A program made the translations under genes and the position numbers. Positions 35,716 to 43,135 of a DNA stretch of 64,000 bases are shown here, one piece after another (position 1 is the first letter of the stretch; each line of letters starts with the position of its first letter). Source of the DNA: Paenibacillus sp. E222 (GTDB taxonomy: Bacteria; Bacillota; Bacilli; Paenibacillales; Paenibacillaceae); assembly GCF_013401555.1 (NCBI RefSeq), contig NZ_CP058552.1:6572001-6636000 (forward strand). Reading direction: 5' to 3'. A model generated the notes under the pieces. That model was given only the letters and a program-made list of their open reading frames with translations, ran no database searches and was not told where the DNA came from.

Positions 35716-36936
35716 ATGGATCTGGTCTATGGTACACCGTTCTGGCCTTCCACTTTTAATCCGAATTCCACCTACCCCTCGCTACAAAACGACATTTCCT
35801 GTGACTGCTTGATTATAGGTGGTGGTATGGGGGGTGCACTGACTTCCGAATTGCTCTCGGAGCGTGGAGTTAAAACGGTTGTTATTGATAAGAGAAAGAT
35901 TGCACATGGCAGCAGTTCAGCCAATACAGGACTTTTGCAGTACACAAACGACAAAACATTGACATCCTGCATCAATACCTTTGGCGAAAAGACAGGCTTG
36001 CGCTTCTATCAACTGTGTCGTGAAGCCATGCAGAAGCTCGCACAAATTGCAGACAGGCTGGATACCGATCCCTGGTTTATTCAGCGGACCAGTCTCTGTT
36101 TTGCCAGCAGCACTGATGATGTAGCCATGCTGGAGGAAGAATATCAAACGTTGAAGCATTATGGCTTTGAAGCTGAGCTGTGGAATTCCGACAGAATCAG
36201 CAGCCATTTCCCCTTCAGCAAACCTGCCGCACTATATACGTTGGGGGATGCTGAAGTGAACCCGTATCGCTTTGTTCATGCCTTGTTTGAATCGGCAAGT
36301 AAACGAGGAGCACGAATCTATGGACAGACGGAGATGATTCATTGTGAATTCGATGATGATGGTGTACTCTGCCATACTTCAGGTGGAAAAATCCGAGCAC
36401 GCAAGGTTATTTTTGCTGCCGGTTATGAGACGCAGACCATCAAAAAGGATCAAGGAGCCTACCTGCAAACCACCTATGCTATTGCTACTAAGCCGTTGCC
36501 TGACCTGAAAGAATGGTACGAACACAGTCTGATCTGGGAGACAGCACGCCCTTACCTGTATATGAGAACTACACCAGATGGACGGATCATTGCTGGCGGT
36601 CTGGATGAAGAGACACCTAGGGAAGATCAGCGTGAAATTCGGGCAAGACACCGGGGAGATACACTCCTGGAAGAAGTCCGCTCTTATTTCCCACTAGAAG
36701 GTCTTGAAGTGGATTATGCCTGGGGTGCCGTGTTTGGCAATACACATGACGGACTTCCGTTTATCGGCCCACATCCTGAATACCCGCATTCTTATTTTCT
36801 CGAGGGTTATGGCGGTAACGGGACGGTGTACAGCATGTTCGCTGCTTCTATTTTGGCCGATGCTGTTACAGGAGTTGAGAATGGCGATATGGAACTTTTC
36901 TCATTAACGAGAACGAGTAAACCATCTCCTGTGTAA
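35716..36936 (+). CDS. FAD-dependent oxidoreductase (DAO family)
   Basis: A 406-residue flavoenzyme. The FAD Rossmann motif is CLIIGGGMGGALTSELL at about 31-47, and the DAO-type C-terminal motif is FIGPHPEYPHSYFLEGYGGNG. The N-terminal 30 residues precede the Rossmann fold, which fits relatives of gamma-glutamylputrescine oxidase and glycine oxidase. ATG 35716 follows AAGGAG; the frame is open earlier but without a site. The gene is alone on the plus strand. The substrate cannot be told. Confidence 0.87.
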   Translation: MDLVYGTPFWPSTFNPNSTYPSLQNDISCDCLIIGGGMGGALTSELLSERGVKTVVIDKRKIAHGSSSANTGLLQYTNDKTLTSCINTFGEKTGLRFYQLCREAMQKLAQIADRLDTDPWFIQRTSLCFASSTDDVAMLEEEYQTLKHYGFEAELWNSDRISSHFPFSKPAALYTLGDAEVNPYRFVHALFESASKRGARIYGQTEMIHCEFDDDGVLCHTSGGKIRARKVIFAAGYETQTIKKDQGAYLQTTYAIATKPLPDLKEWYEHSLIWETARPYLYMRTTPDGRIIAGGLDEETPREDQREIRARHRGDTLLEEVRSYFPLEGLEVDYAWGAVFGNTHDGLPFIGPHPEYPHSYFLEGYGGNGTVYSMFAASILADAVTGVENGDMELFSLTRTSKPSPV

Positions 36937-36954
36937 GTAACGTCTCACATAAAT

Positions 36955-36993
36955 AAGGGTACAGCTCAGGATTCATCCCTGGACTGTACCCTT
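36955..36993. terminator. Bidirectional terminator, oxidoreductase and MFS genes
   Basis: AAGGGTACAG pairs with CTGTACCCTT, with T-runs on both strands; it lies between convergent genes. Confidence 0.9.
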
Positions 36994-36997
36994 TTCC

Positions 36998-38212
36998 CTA
37001 TGCTGAGGGTTCTTGCTGATCCGGATGCACTAACATGTTGCGCATGAATATCCAGCCAATGAGTGGAAAAGCCCCCAGCGCCACAATAAGCCAGGTTAAC
37101 GTTTGTAACGAAGGGCCATTCATGACCGTCACAATAAATACAGCAAGGCCAAATAAACGACCGACCATCAAACAAAGCTCCCTTAATACGACAAGTTCAA
37201 CCCTTTTCTCTACATTTTCGCCGCTCGCTCCCATCAGGTCGAATCCTGCCGAAATCATCGGCAAAATATACAACGGCATCGACAAGGCAGATCCAATTCC
37301 CATAATCAAAAGCGTACCATAGCTGACCTTCCATAATAGCGGAATCAACACGATGAATAACAATATCGCGCCGATTAACATCCCCCTGGACCTGTATTGC
37401 GGCTTAAACCATTTTCCTGCGGCCCAGTAACTCACCAGTGCTACGGCAGAAGTGATTAGCGAGAACTGTCCTAGCTTATACTCCTGCTTAGTTGCCACAT
37501 AGACGAGCAGCGCAATCAGAAAGGCAAATACGCCTTCCCGCACGCCTTGCGCAAACAGTCCCATGCCAAGTGGCCTCCATGCACTATCTCTGGCAGACAA
37601 CTGTCGCCACGGTTCAGACCAGCGGTATGTTCCGCTGACTTCCCTTTTTTTCAGAAAAAAACTGAACACAACGGCAATCACATATATGACCAATGACACC
37701 GTAAAAATAAGGCGATAACCCGAATTATCAACCATTCGTGAAATAATAAGACCTGAGAACCACGGGCCGATGATGCCTGTCATGGAACCCAGTAGACCCA
37801 CCCAGCCATTGAACAGGTCCCGATTCTCCCGGTCAGTCACTTCAAAATAAACCACATTAAACGCAATCCAGAACAATCCAAGTGCGCATCCAAACAAAAT
37901 TCCCAGAGGCAATATCCAGTCAACCGCCTTGGGTCCCGCCCATAACACAAGCATGTAAAAAATACCTGACAAGGCCGTTCCCAATCGCAACGCACTCATT
38001 TTGTTATGTTCCTTGACCCACTTTCCCGCAAGCCAAAACGTGAGCCCAAGTGCAATTTGCTGGCTGATCGTAAACCATCCCAGCATGGCGTAGTCCGGAC
38101 GGCTTTTCCATAGATACACATTCAGAAACGTTCCCGACAAAGCTCCGGCTAACACAAACAATCCATTCACGCCTAGTAGCAGAATGGATTGTCGGCCCAG
38201 TGAAATCTTCAT
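36998..38212 (-). CDS. MFS transporter
   Basis: A 404-residue membrane protein with about 12 predicted helices and a central cytoplasmic loop (KKREVSGTYRWSEPWRQL). It belongs to the major facilitator superfamily, but the substrate is not visible. ATG 38212 is preferred, being just after GAGGAGGGAG; the upstream in-frame start has none. It ends at the shared terminator with the oxidoreductase. Confidence 0.88.
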   Translation of the reverse strand: MKISLGRQSILLLGVNGLFVLAGALSGTFLNVYLWKSRPDYAMLGWFTISQQIALGLTFWLAGKWVKEHNKMSALRLGTALSGIFYMLVLWAGPKAVDWILPLGILFGCALGLFWIAFNVVYFEVTDRENRDLFNGWVGLLGSMTGIIGPWFSGLIISRMVDNSGYRLIFTVSLVIYVIAVVFSFFLKKREVSGTYRWSEPWRQLSARDSAWRPLGMGLFAQGVREGVFAFLIALLVYVATKQEYKLGQFSLITSAVALVSYWAAGKWFKPQYRSRGMLIGAILLFIVLIPLLWKVSYGTLLIMGIGSALSMPLYILPMISAGFDLMGASGENVEKRVELVVLRELCLMVGRLFGLAVFIVTVMNGPSLQTLTWLIVALGAFPLIGWIFMRNMLVHPDQQEPSA

Positions 38213-38340
38213 CTGCTCCCTCCTCATTCCACCTGAAGTCAGTACTTCACAGGCAAGGTATCAGGGTTAACGTACCCCAAGCAGAAGGAAAACATGATGA
38301 ATTTCCCGGAATATTATATTTTCAGTAACGTTTTAATCCC

Positions 38341-38907
38341 TTATTTCCGTGCACTCAAATTCTGGATCAGACGCAGACGATCATCTTCTGACAAATTATA
38401 TTGAACCTGGAAGCAGCCTGAGCATACATACATTTGTACAGAGAACGGCGCATCCAGCAACGAGTCCGTACCTAAGACAGCATTGGCAACAGGATTAAAC
38501 GTATCCTTGGTAGCCTTCTGTGTACCCGTGAGGATCATGAATTCACGACAGTGCGGGCATTCCGGCACCTCTTCTTGCAAATCAAGCTGCTTCTCCACGC
38601 CTTCTTCGTATTGAATCAGATCATTGCCCTCATCCGCATACTTCGTCAATGTACGAAGCTCCGGCAATTTCAGCTCTACTTCGTCTCCCCACAGGTTGGC
38701 GAGATCCGAAGTTTGTTCATCGTCCTCGACATCATCCAGATCATAGATGTCTTCCTCGGCTTCATCGTTCTCTTCATCACCGATATTGATGTTTAGTGTA
38801 CGATATCCCTTTAATTCATTGTGGCAGTAAGGGCATTCTTCTTCAGGACCTAACTCCTCATCCCATACAATCTCGGTGTGGCACCATGGACATACTGTTG
38901 GTTCCAT
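38341..38907 (-). CDS. Zinc-ribbon protein of unknown function
   Basis: A 188-residue acidic soluble protein with four C-x-x-C pairs: C6/C9, C25/C28, C117/C120 and C161/C164. That is two complete zinc ribbons, one at each end. The middle is highly acidic (NIGDEENDEAEEDIYDLDDV). I do not recognise the family. It is the last gene of a set with a 26-residue membrane protein and a DUF350 gene upstream (29 bases after the small gene). Zinc ribbons joined by an acidic linker suggest contact with nucleic acid or protein; this is open. Confidence 0.75.
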   Translation of the reverse strand: MEPTVCPWCHTEIVWDEELGPEEECPYCHNELKGYRTLNINIGDEENDEAEEDIYDLDDVEDDEQTSDLANLWGDEVELKLPELRTLTKYADEGNDLIQYEEGVEKQLDLQEEVPECPHCREFMILTGTQKATKDTFNPVANAVLGTDSLLDAPFSVQMYVCSGCFQVQYNLSEDDRLRLIQNLSARK

Positions 38908-38935
38908 ATTGAATCAACCTTTCTCTTTCAGATAA

Positions 38936-39016
38936 TCATGTGTTCAACACATAAATGACGCCTATGGCAAAAAATACAATCGATGCAGCAAACAGAATCC
39001 GTATCAATATTTTCAT
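38936..39016 (-). CDS. 26-residue single-helix membrane peptide
   Basis: A very short gene, starting MKILIRILFAASIVFFAIGV and ending in LNT. It is a single hydrophobic helix with basic residues at the N-terminus. AGGGGGA lies seven bases before ATG 39016, directly at the stop of the DUF350 gene, so it is translated from that message. It then leads into the zinc-ribbon gene. The site and tight packing make it likely real; function is unknown. Confidence 0.6.
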   Translation of the reverse strand: MKILIRILFAASIVFFAIGVIYVLNT

Positions 39017-39027
39017 GAACGGTCCCC

Positions 39028-39447
39028 CTACATGATGCTCGCGCCAATAACAAATGACAACGAGACGGAAATAATCATGGATATCAATCCTACGGCCCGG
39101 TTATCCGCTGCAATCTCCTTGTCAATCGAGAACACCGGCGTCAGAAACTCGAATAGAAAATAGGCAATGAGCAGAAGGACAAATCCTACAAATGACCACG
39201 TCATAGCTTCATACACCGATGATTTGGCCTGAATGCAGAAATGAAGCACGTTGCAGATTCCAAAGATTTTGCCTCCTGTAGCCATCGCAACCGCCACATT
39301 GCCCTTCTTGATTTCATGCCAGCATTTGTACTTGGTCACCAGTTCAAAGCAAGCCAGAAATACAAGCAGCTCCATAATCGCTACGGAGAAAAATCCGAGC
39401 ACCATCCCCAAGGGATGAGACAGCAATTCGTCAATCGTCCCTTTCAC
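39028..39447 (-). CDS. DUF350 membrane protein
   Basis: A 139-residue membrane protein with four hydrophobic segments (about 12-35, 50-72, 82-102, 117-137). FGICNVLHFCIQA and DNRAVGLISMIISVSLSF fit the DUF350 (YjfL) family, whose function is not known. The start is GTG 39447 with GGAAGGGG before it. A 26-residue membrane peptide and the zinc-ribbon gene follow in the same direction. Confidence 0.82.
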   Translation of the reverse strand: MKGTIDELLSHPLGMVLGFFSVAIMELLVFLACFELVTKYKCWHEIKKGNVAVAMATGGKIFGICNVLHFCIQAKSSVYEAMTWSFVGFVLLLIAYFLFEFLTPVFSIDKEIAADNRAVGLISMIISVSLSFVIGASIM

Positions 39448-39519
39448 TCATCGTTCCCCTTCCCCATTCTGCTGCCTGAACTCACTCAGGCGGCAGAACT
39501 TCTTTGATTCCTGGTCGGG

Positions 39520-41889
39520 CTATTCCAATTCTGCGACGGTCACACCGTTTCCGCCTTCTCCGTAATTGCCCAGCCGGTAACTTTTTATATTTCTATGCTT
39601 ACGCAGGTAATCCTGAATACCGGAACGCAAAATTCCTGTTCCTTTACCGTGGATAATGTAAACCTGACCCAGATTAGCAAGGAAAGCTTCATCGATAAAA
39701 CGATCTGTCTCCATCAAGGCTTCTTCCAGATTTGTACCCCGCAGATCCAGTTCACTTTTCACATTGTCATCGCGAGTTCGTTTCACACCAGTTACCGGTT
39801 TCTGCTTCGGTTTGGCTTCTGCTGGTGCAGACTGCTGTAATTCAAGGTCATTCAGGGATACTTTCATTTTCATGATGCCCAATTGAACCATAGCATCCTT
39901 GGTGCCTGACATCTCCACCACATGACCTTTTTGATTCAAACTGTACACAAGAACTTCATCGCCCGGTCCAATGGCACGAGACTTCGTTGCCGTTGAAGTA
40001 CGTTTAACTGTCTTCTTGCGTTTCTCAGGTTCAGCTTCATCCAGTTGTTTACGAGCAGCAATAAGTTTGTGCTCCTTCACGGATGCGCCTTCTTCCATGG
40101 CGAGCTGGCGAAGATCGGCTATAATCTTCTCAGCTTCCGCTCTGGCCTTGTCCACAATGTTACGAGCATCTTCTTCCGCTTTTTCAATGCGGCGGTCACG
40201 CTGCTGTTCCAACTTCTCCAGTTCGGCTTGATGACGGCTGCGCAATTTCTCCATATCCTGACGCAAACGCTCTGCACTCTCACGTTCTTGCTCCGCAGTA
40301 AGCCGGTTTTCTTCCAAGGAAGCAATCATATTCTCTACGCGCTGGTCTTCCTCTTTCACTTCACCACGAGCGTAATCCAGGATGTATCCTGGCAGGCCGA
40401 GCCGCTCCGCAATTGCGAACGCATTACTCCGTCCCGGAACACCGACGAGCAGTCGGTAGGTAGGGCTGAGTGTATTAACGTCGAATTCCATGCTGGCATT
40501 AATAACGCCTTTGCGCTCATAAGCGTAAGCTTTCAGCTCACTGTAATGAGTTGTTGCTACCATGCGGCATCCGGTCTGATGCATATGCTCCAGAATGGAG
40601 ATCGCCAGCGCAGACCCTTCTGCCGGGTCAGTACCTGCACCGAGTTCGTCGAGCAGCACCAGGCTCTTGGTTGTCATGTTCTTCAATATCCGAATGATGT
40701 TCGTCATATGACTGGAGAACGTACTCAGGTTCTGTTCAATACTTTGCTCGTCACCGATGTCCGCGTAAATTGCATCAAATACGCATAGCTGGCTGCCATC
40801 TTCCGCTGGAACGAACAAACCTGACATCGCCATGAGGCTCAGTAACCCAATCGTTTTGAGGGTAACTGTCTTACCACCCGTATTGGGACCCGTTACGATA
40901 ATGGACGTATAATCGTTACCGAGTTCAATGTCGGTTGGCACCACATTTTCAATCGAGATCAGCGGATGGCGCCCCTTTTTGAGCTTGATGAATCCACGAT
41001 CATTCATGAGTGGCAAGGTGGCTTTCAATTCACGGGCAAGACGTGCTTTGGCAAATATGAAATCCAGCGATCCCAGCAGGTCAACATCAACCAATAACCA
41101 CTCTGCCTGTTCACTGACAAGTGCAGTCAATTTCTGCAAAATCACTTCAATTTCGCGTTCTTCCCGAATCCGGGTCTCGCGCAATTTGTTATTCATCGCA
41201 ACGATGGATTCCGGCTCAATAAACAGCGTTGCTCCCGAACCGGATTGATCATGTACAATCCCGCCAAAGTAAGAGCGATATTCCGATTTCACGGGAATCA
41301 CGAAACGGTCTCCCCGAATGGTAATCAACTGGTCCTGCAGCATTTTGGATACCGTCGAAGAACGAATCATCGAATCCAGTTTCTCGCGGATGCGAGCTTC
41401 ACCGCCACGCAGCTCACGACGAATCTGCGCCAGTGTTACACTCGCGCTGTCTGAGACTTCGGCATTGTCGTCAATACAGATACGAATTGCATCTTCAAGC
41501 GCTTTTTGCTCAGATAACTGATCACTGATATAGAAAATCGATTCCACCTTTTCATCATCGTGGAGCGCAGCGATCTGACGTTTCAGTCGACGTGCCGCCA
41601 AGGTGGTGTTGGAAATTCCCAGTAACTCATGTGGGTTTAACGTGCCCCCTATTTCGGCGCGTTTGATCGAAGCGGTGATATCCACAATTCCCCCAAAAGA
41701 TGGAGAGCCTTTCAGACGATCAAAGGTAAAGGCTTCATCGGTTTGCTGGAGCAGTCTCTTCACTTCTTCCAGTTCACTGATCGGCTCCAATTGTTCCGCT
41801 TTCTTTTTTCCCATCGTAGTCTGGGCAAAGCTTTGCAATGTATTTAAAATTTTTCGATATTCCAATGTGTGTAAAATTTTCGTGTCCAA
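39520..41889 (-). CDS. mutS2: MutS2 DNA/ribosome quality-control ATPase (MutSB)
   Basis: A 789-residue protein. The core and clamp domains are followed by the ATPase with Walker A GPNTGGKTVTLKTIG and Walker B LVLLDELGAGTDPAEGS. After it comes a coiled-coil region (about 510-610) and a C-terminal Smr endonuclease domain (about 715-789), with ELDLRGTNLEEALMETDRF and YIIHGKGTGILRSG. MutS2 suppresses recombination and in Bacillus rescues collided ribosomes. The start is TTG 41889, eight bases after GGAAGGAG. In Bacillus it follows pheST, zapA, yshB and polX; here only zapA and pheST remain on this strand. Confidence 0.93.
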   Translation of the reverse strand: MDTKILHTLEYRKILNTLQSFAQTTMGKKKAEQLEPISELEEVKRLLQQTDEAFTFDRLKGSPSFGGIVDITASIKRAEIGGTLNPHELLGISNTTLAARRLKRQIAALHDDEKVESIFYISDQLSEQKALEDAIRICIDDNAEVSDSASVTLAQIRRELRGGEARIREKLDSMIRSSTVSKMLQDQLITIRGDRFVIPVKSEYRSYFGGIVHDQSGSGATLFIEPESIVAMNNKLRETRIREEREIEVILQKLTALVSEQAEWLLVDVDLLGSLDFIFAKARLARELKATLPLMNDRGFIKLKKGRHPLISIENVVPTDIELGNDYTSIIVTGPNTGGKTVTLKTIGLLSLMAMSGLFVPAEDGSQLCVFDAIYADIGDEQSIEQNLSTFSSHMTNIIRILKNMTTKSLVLLDELGAGTDPAEGSALAISILEHMHQTGCRMVATTHYSELKAYAYERKGVINASMEFDVNTLSPTYRLLVGVPGRSNAFAIAERLGLPGYILDYARGEVKEEDQRVENMIASLEENRLTAEQERESAERLRQDMEKLRSRHQAELEKLEQQRDRRIEKAEEDARNIVDKARAEAEKIIADLRQLAMEEGASVKEHKLIAARKQLDEAEPEKRKKTVKRTSTATKSRAIGPGDEVLVYSLNQKGHVVEMSGTKDAMVQLGIMKMKVSLNDLELQQSAPAEAKPKQKPVTGVKRTRDDNVKSELDLRGTNLEEALMETDRFIDEAFLANLGQVYIIHGKGTGILRSGIQDYLRKHRNIKSYRLGNYGEGGNGVTVAELE

Positions 41890-42076
41890 GTGTACAACTC
41901 CTTCCAAACTATAACTGTATTATAACGAAAGAAACTTTCGAGCGCCATTTAACGAATCCTTCCACACATAACTTGGGACATAGCGCAGCAAACTACAGGT
42001 GTCAGGATTGTGCAACCTCGCCATTCAACAGGATGTACAATGCTCAATCTGATCTGAATAAAGGAGGTATAACGCT

Positions 42077-42442
42077 ATGAATTTTCTGGGACATGTCGTG
42101 CGATTTATCATCGCCGCAATTGTATTGATGGTCGTCAGCTGGATCGTACCCGGATTTGCAGTAGGTGGTTTCTGGAGCGCACTTATGCTTGCTCTGGTTA
42201 TTGCACTGCTCGGCTGGGTTGTTGAAGGCATCTTCGGTAAAAGGGTTAATCCTTTTGGCCGGGGTATTGTCGGCTTCATCGTCAGCGCACTGGTGATCTG
42301 GATTGGTCAATATGTCGTAGATCATGTGCATGTCAGTCTGCTTGGTGCTGTTCTGGCTGCATTGGTCATTGGGATCATCGATCTGTTCATCCCGGTTTCC
42401 ACCCCTTTTGATGCCGGAAGAAGGTCGAAAGATCACGCATAG
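42077..42442 (+). CDS. YvlD-type (phage holin IV) small membrane protein
   Basis: A 121-residue membrane protein with four helices and the signature NPFGRGIVGFIVSALVIW, of the YvlD group. AAAGGAGG precedes ATG 42077. In Bacillus YvlD is part of an envelope-stress operon (yvlABCD), where it has no known lysis role. The gene stands alone here between mutS2 and a lipoprotein gene. Confidence 0.85.
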   Translation: MNFLGHVVRFIIAAIVLMVVSWIVPGFAVGGFWSALMLALVIALLGWVVEGIFGKRVNPFGRGIVGFIVSALVIWIGQYVVDHVHVSLLGAVLAALVIGIIDLFIPVSTPFDAGRRSKDHA

Positions 42443-42471
42443 GCTCCACGTACACTCTCCATAGGCTTCCC

Positions 42472-42516
42472 CTAAACCTCTGATGGCTTAAACGCCTGAA
42501 GAGGTTTATTTTTTGG
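42472..42516 (+). terminator. Terminator of the YvlD-type gene
   Basis: TAAACCTCT pairs with AGAGGTTTA, followed by ATTTTTTG. Confidence 0.85.
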
Positions 42517-42645
42517 GGGTTATAAGCATGCCCGGATGTTCAAAAAAACGACATAGGCAGCATGTACAGGCATCGACAATTTGCGGTATGATGACTGGAG
42601 CAATCATTCAAATTTTATCCATATCACGCTTTTTAAGGAGGCAAT

Positions 42646-43032
42646 ATGATGAAGAAAGGCATGGCATGGCTCGCAGCCTTTATGTTGATTCTGGTCCTTG
42701 CTGCCTGTGGTGGAACTGGACAATCCGCAGAATCAAATGGCGAGTCCGATTCGGGTGCAACTGCAAGCGAAGAACTGGTAATCAAAGCAAGCAACTATGA
42801 ATTTGACCAACCTGAATACCATTTGAAAAAAGGTGTCCCGGTTAAGATTGTTTATGAAAATACAAACGGAAACCATGGTGTTCTCGTGCCTGAGCTGAAC
42901 CTTCGGCTGGATACCAAGAACAATTCCAAAGTGATTACTCCCGACAAGGCAGGGGAATTTGAAATGTCCTGTTCCGTCTTTTGCGGAAGCGGTCACAGCA
43001 GTATGATCTCCAAAATTATTGTTGAAGAATAG
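42646..43032 (+). CDS. CuA-domain lipoprotein (cytochrome oxidase subunit II-like)
   Basis: A 128-residue lipoprotein; the lipobox LAAC ends at C21, then a Ser/Gly/Glu linker. The cupredoxin fold at about 42-128 carries H77 (NGNHGVLVP), C109, C113, H117 and M120 (CSVFCGSGHSSM). These are the binuclear CuA ligands of oxidase subunit II, in the correct spacing C-x3-C-x3-H-x2-M. The backbone glutamate of the usual CSExC is valine. There is no membrane hairpin, so it is not a normal subunit II. A copper or electron-carrier role outside the membrane is likely; the partner is unknown. AAGGAGG precedes ATG 42646. A promoter-like TGTACA-18-TATGAT lies upstream. Confidence 0.82.
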   Translation: MMKKGMAWLAAFMLILVLAACGGTGQSAESNGESDSGATASEELVIKASNYEFDQPEYHLKKGVPVKIVYENTNGNHGVLVPELNLRLDTKNNSKVITPDKAGEFEMSCSVFCGSGHSSMISKIIVEE

Positions 43033-43043
43033 TGTTCAAGACA

Positions 43044-43076
43044 AGGAGCCCCCGTAGGACGGGAGCTCTTTCTTTA
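43044..43076 (+). terminator. Terminator of the CuA lipoprotein gene
   Basis: CCCGT pairs with ACGGG and outer GAGC with GCTC, then TTTCTTTATT. It also faces the end of the coiled-coil gene. Confidence 0.7.
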
Positions 43077-43135
43077 TTATAACAAATTGTACAAGAGTGC
43101 GCTGTTCAGGATTCCAGTTATGACATAATCATCAG

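Noticed and set aside
42077..42442. Phage holin as sign of a prophage
   Set aside because: It is the YvlD-type chromosomal protein; no other phage genes, attachment sites or integrase are nearby.
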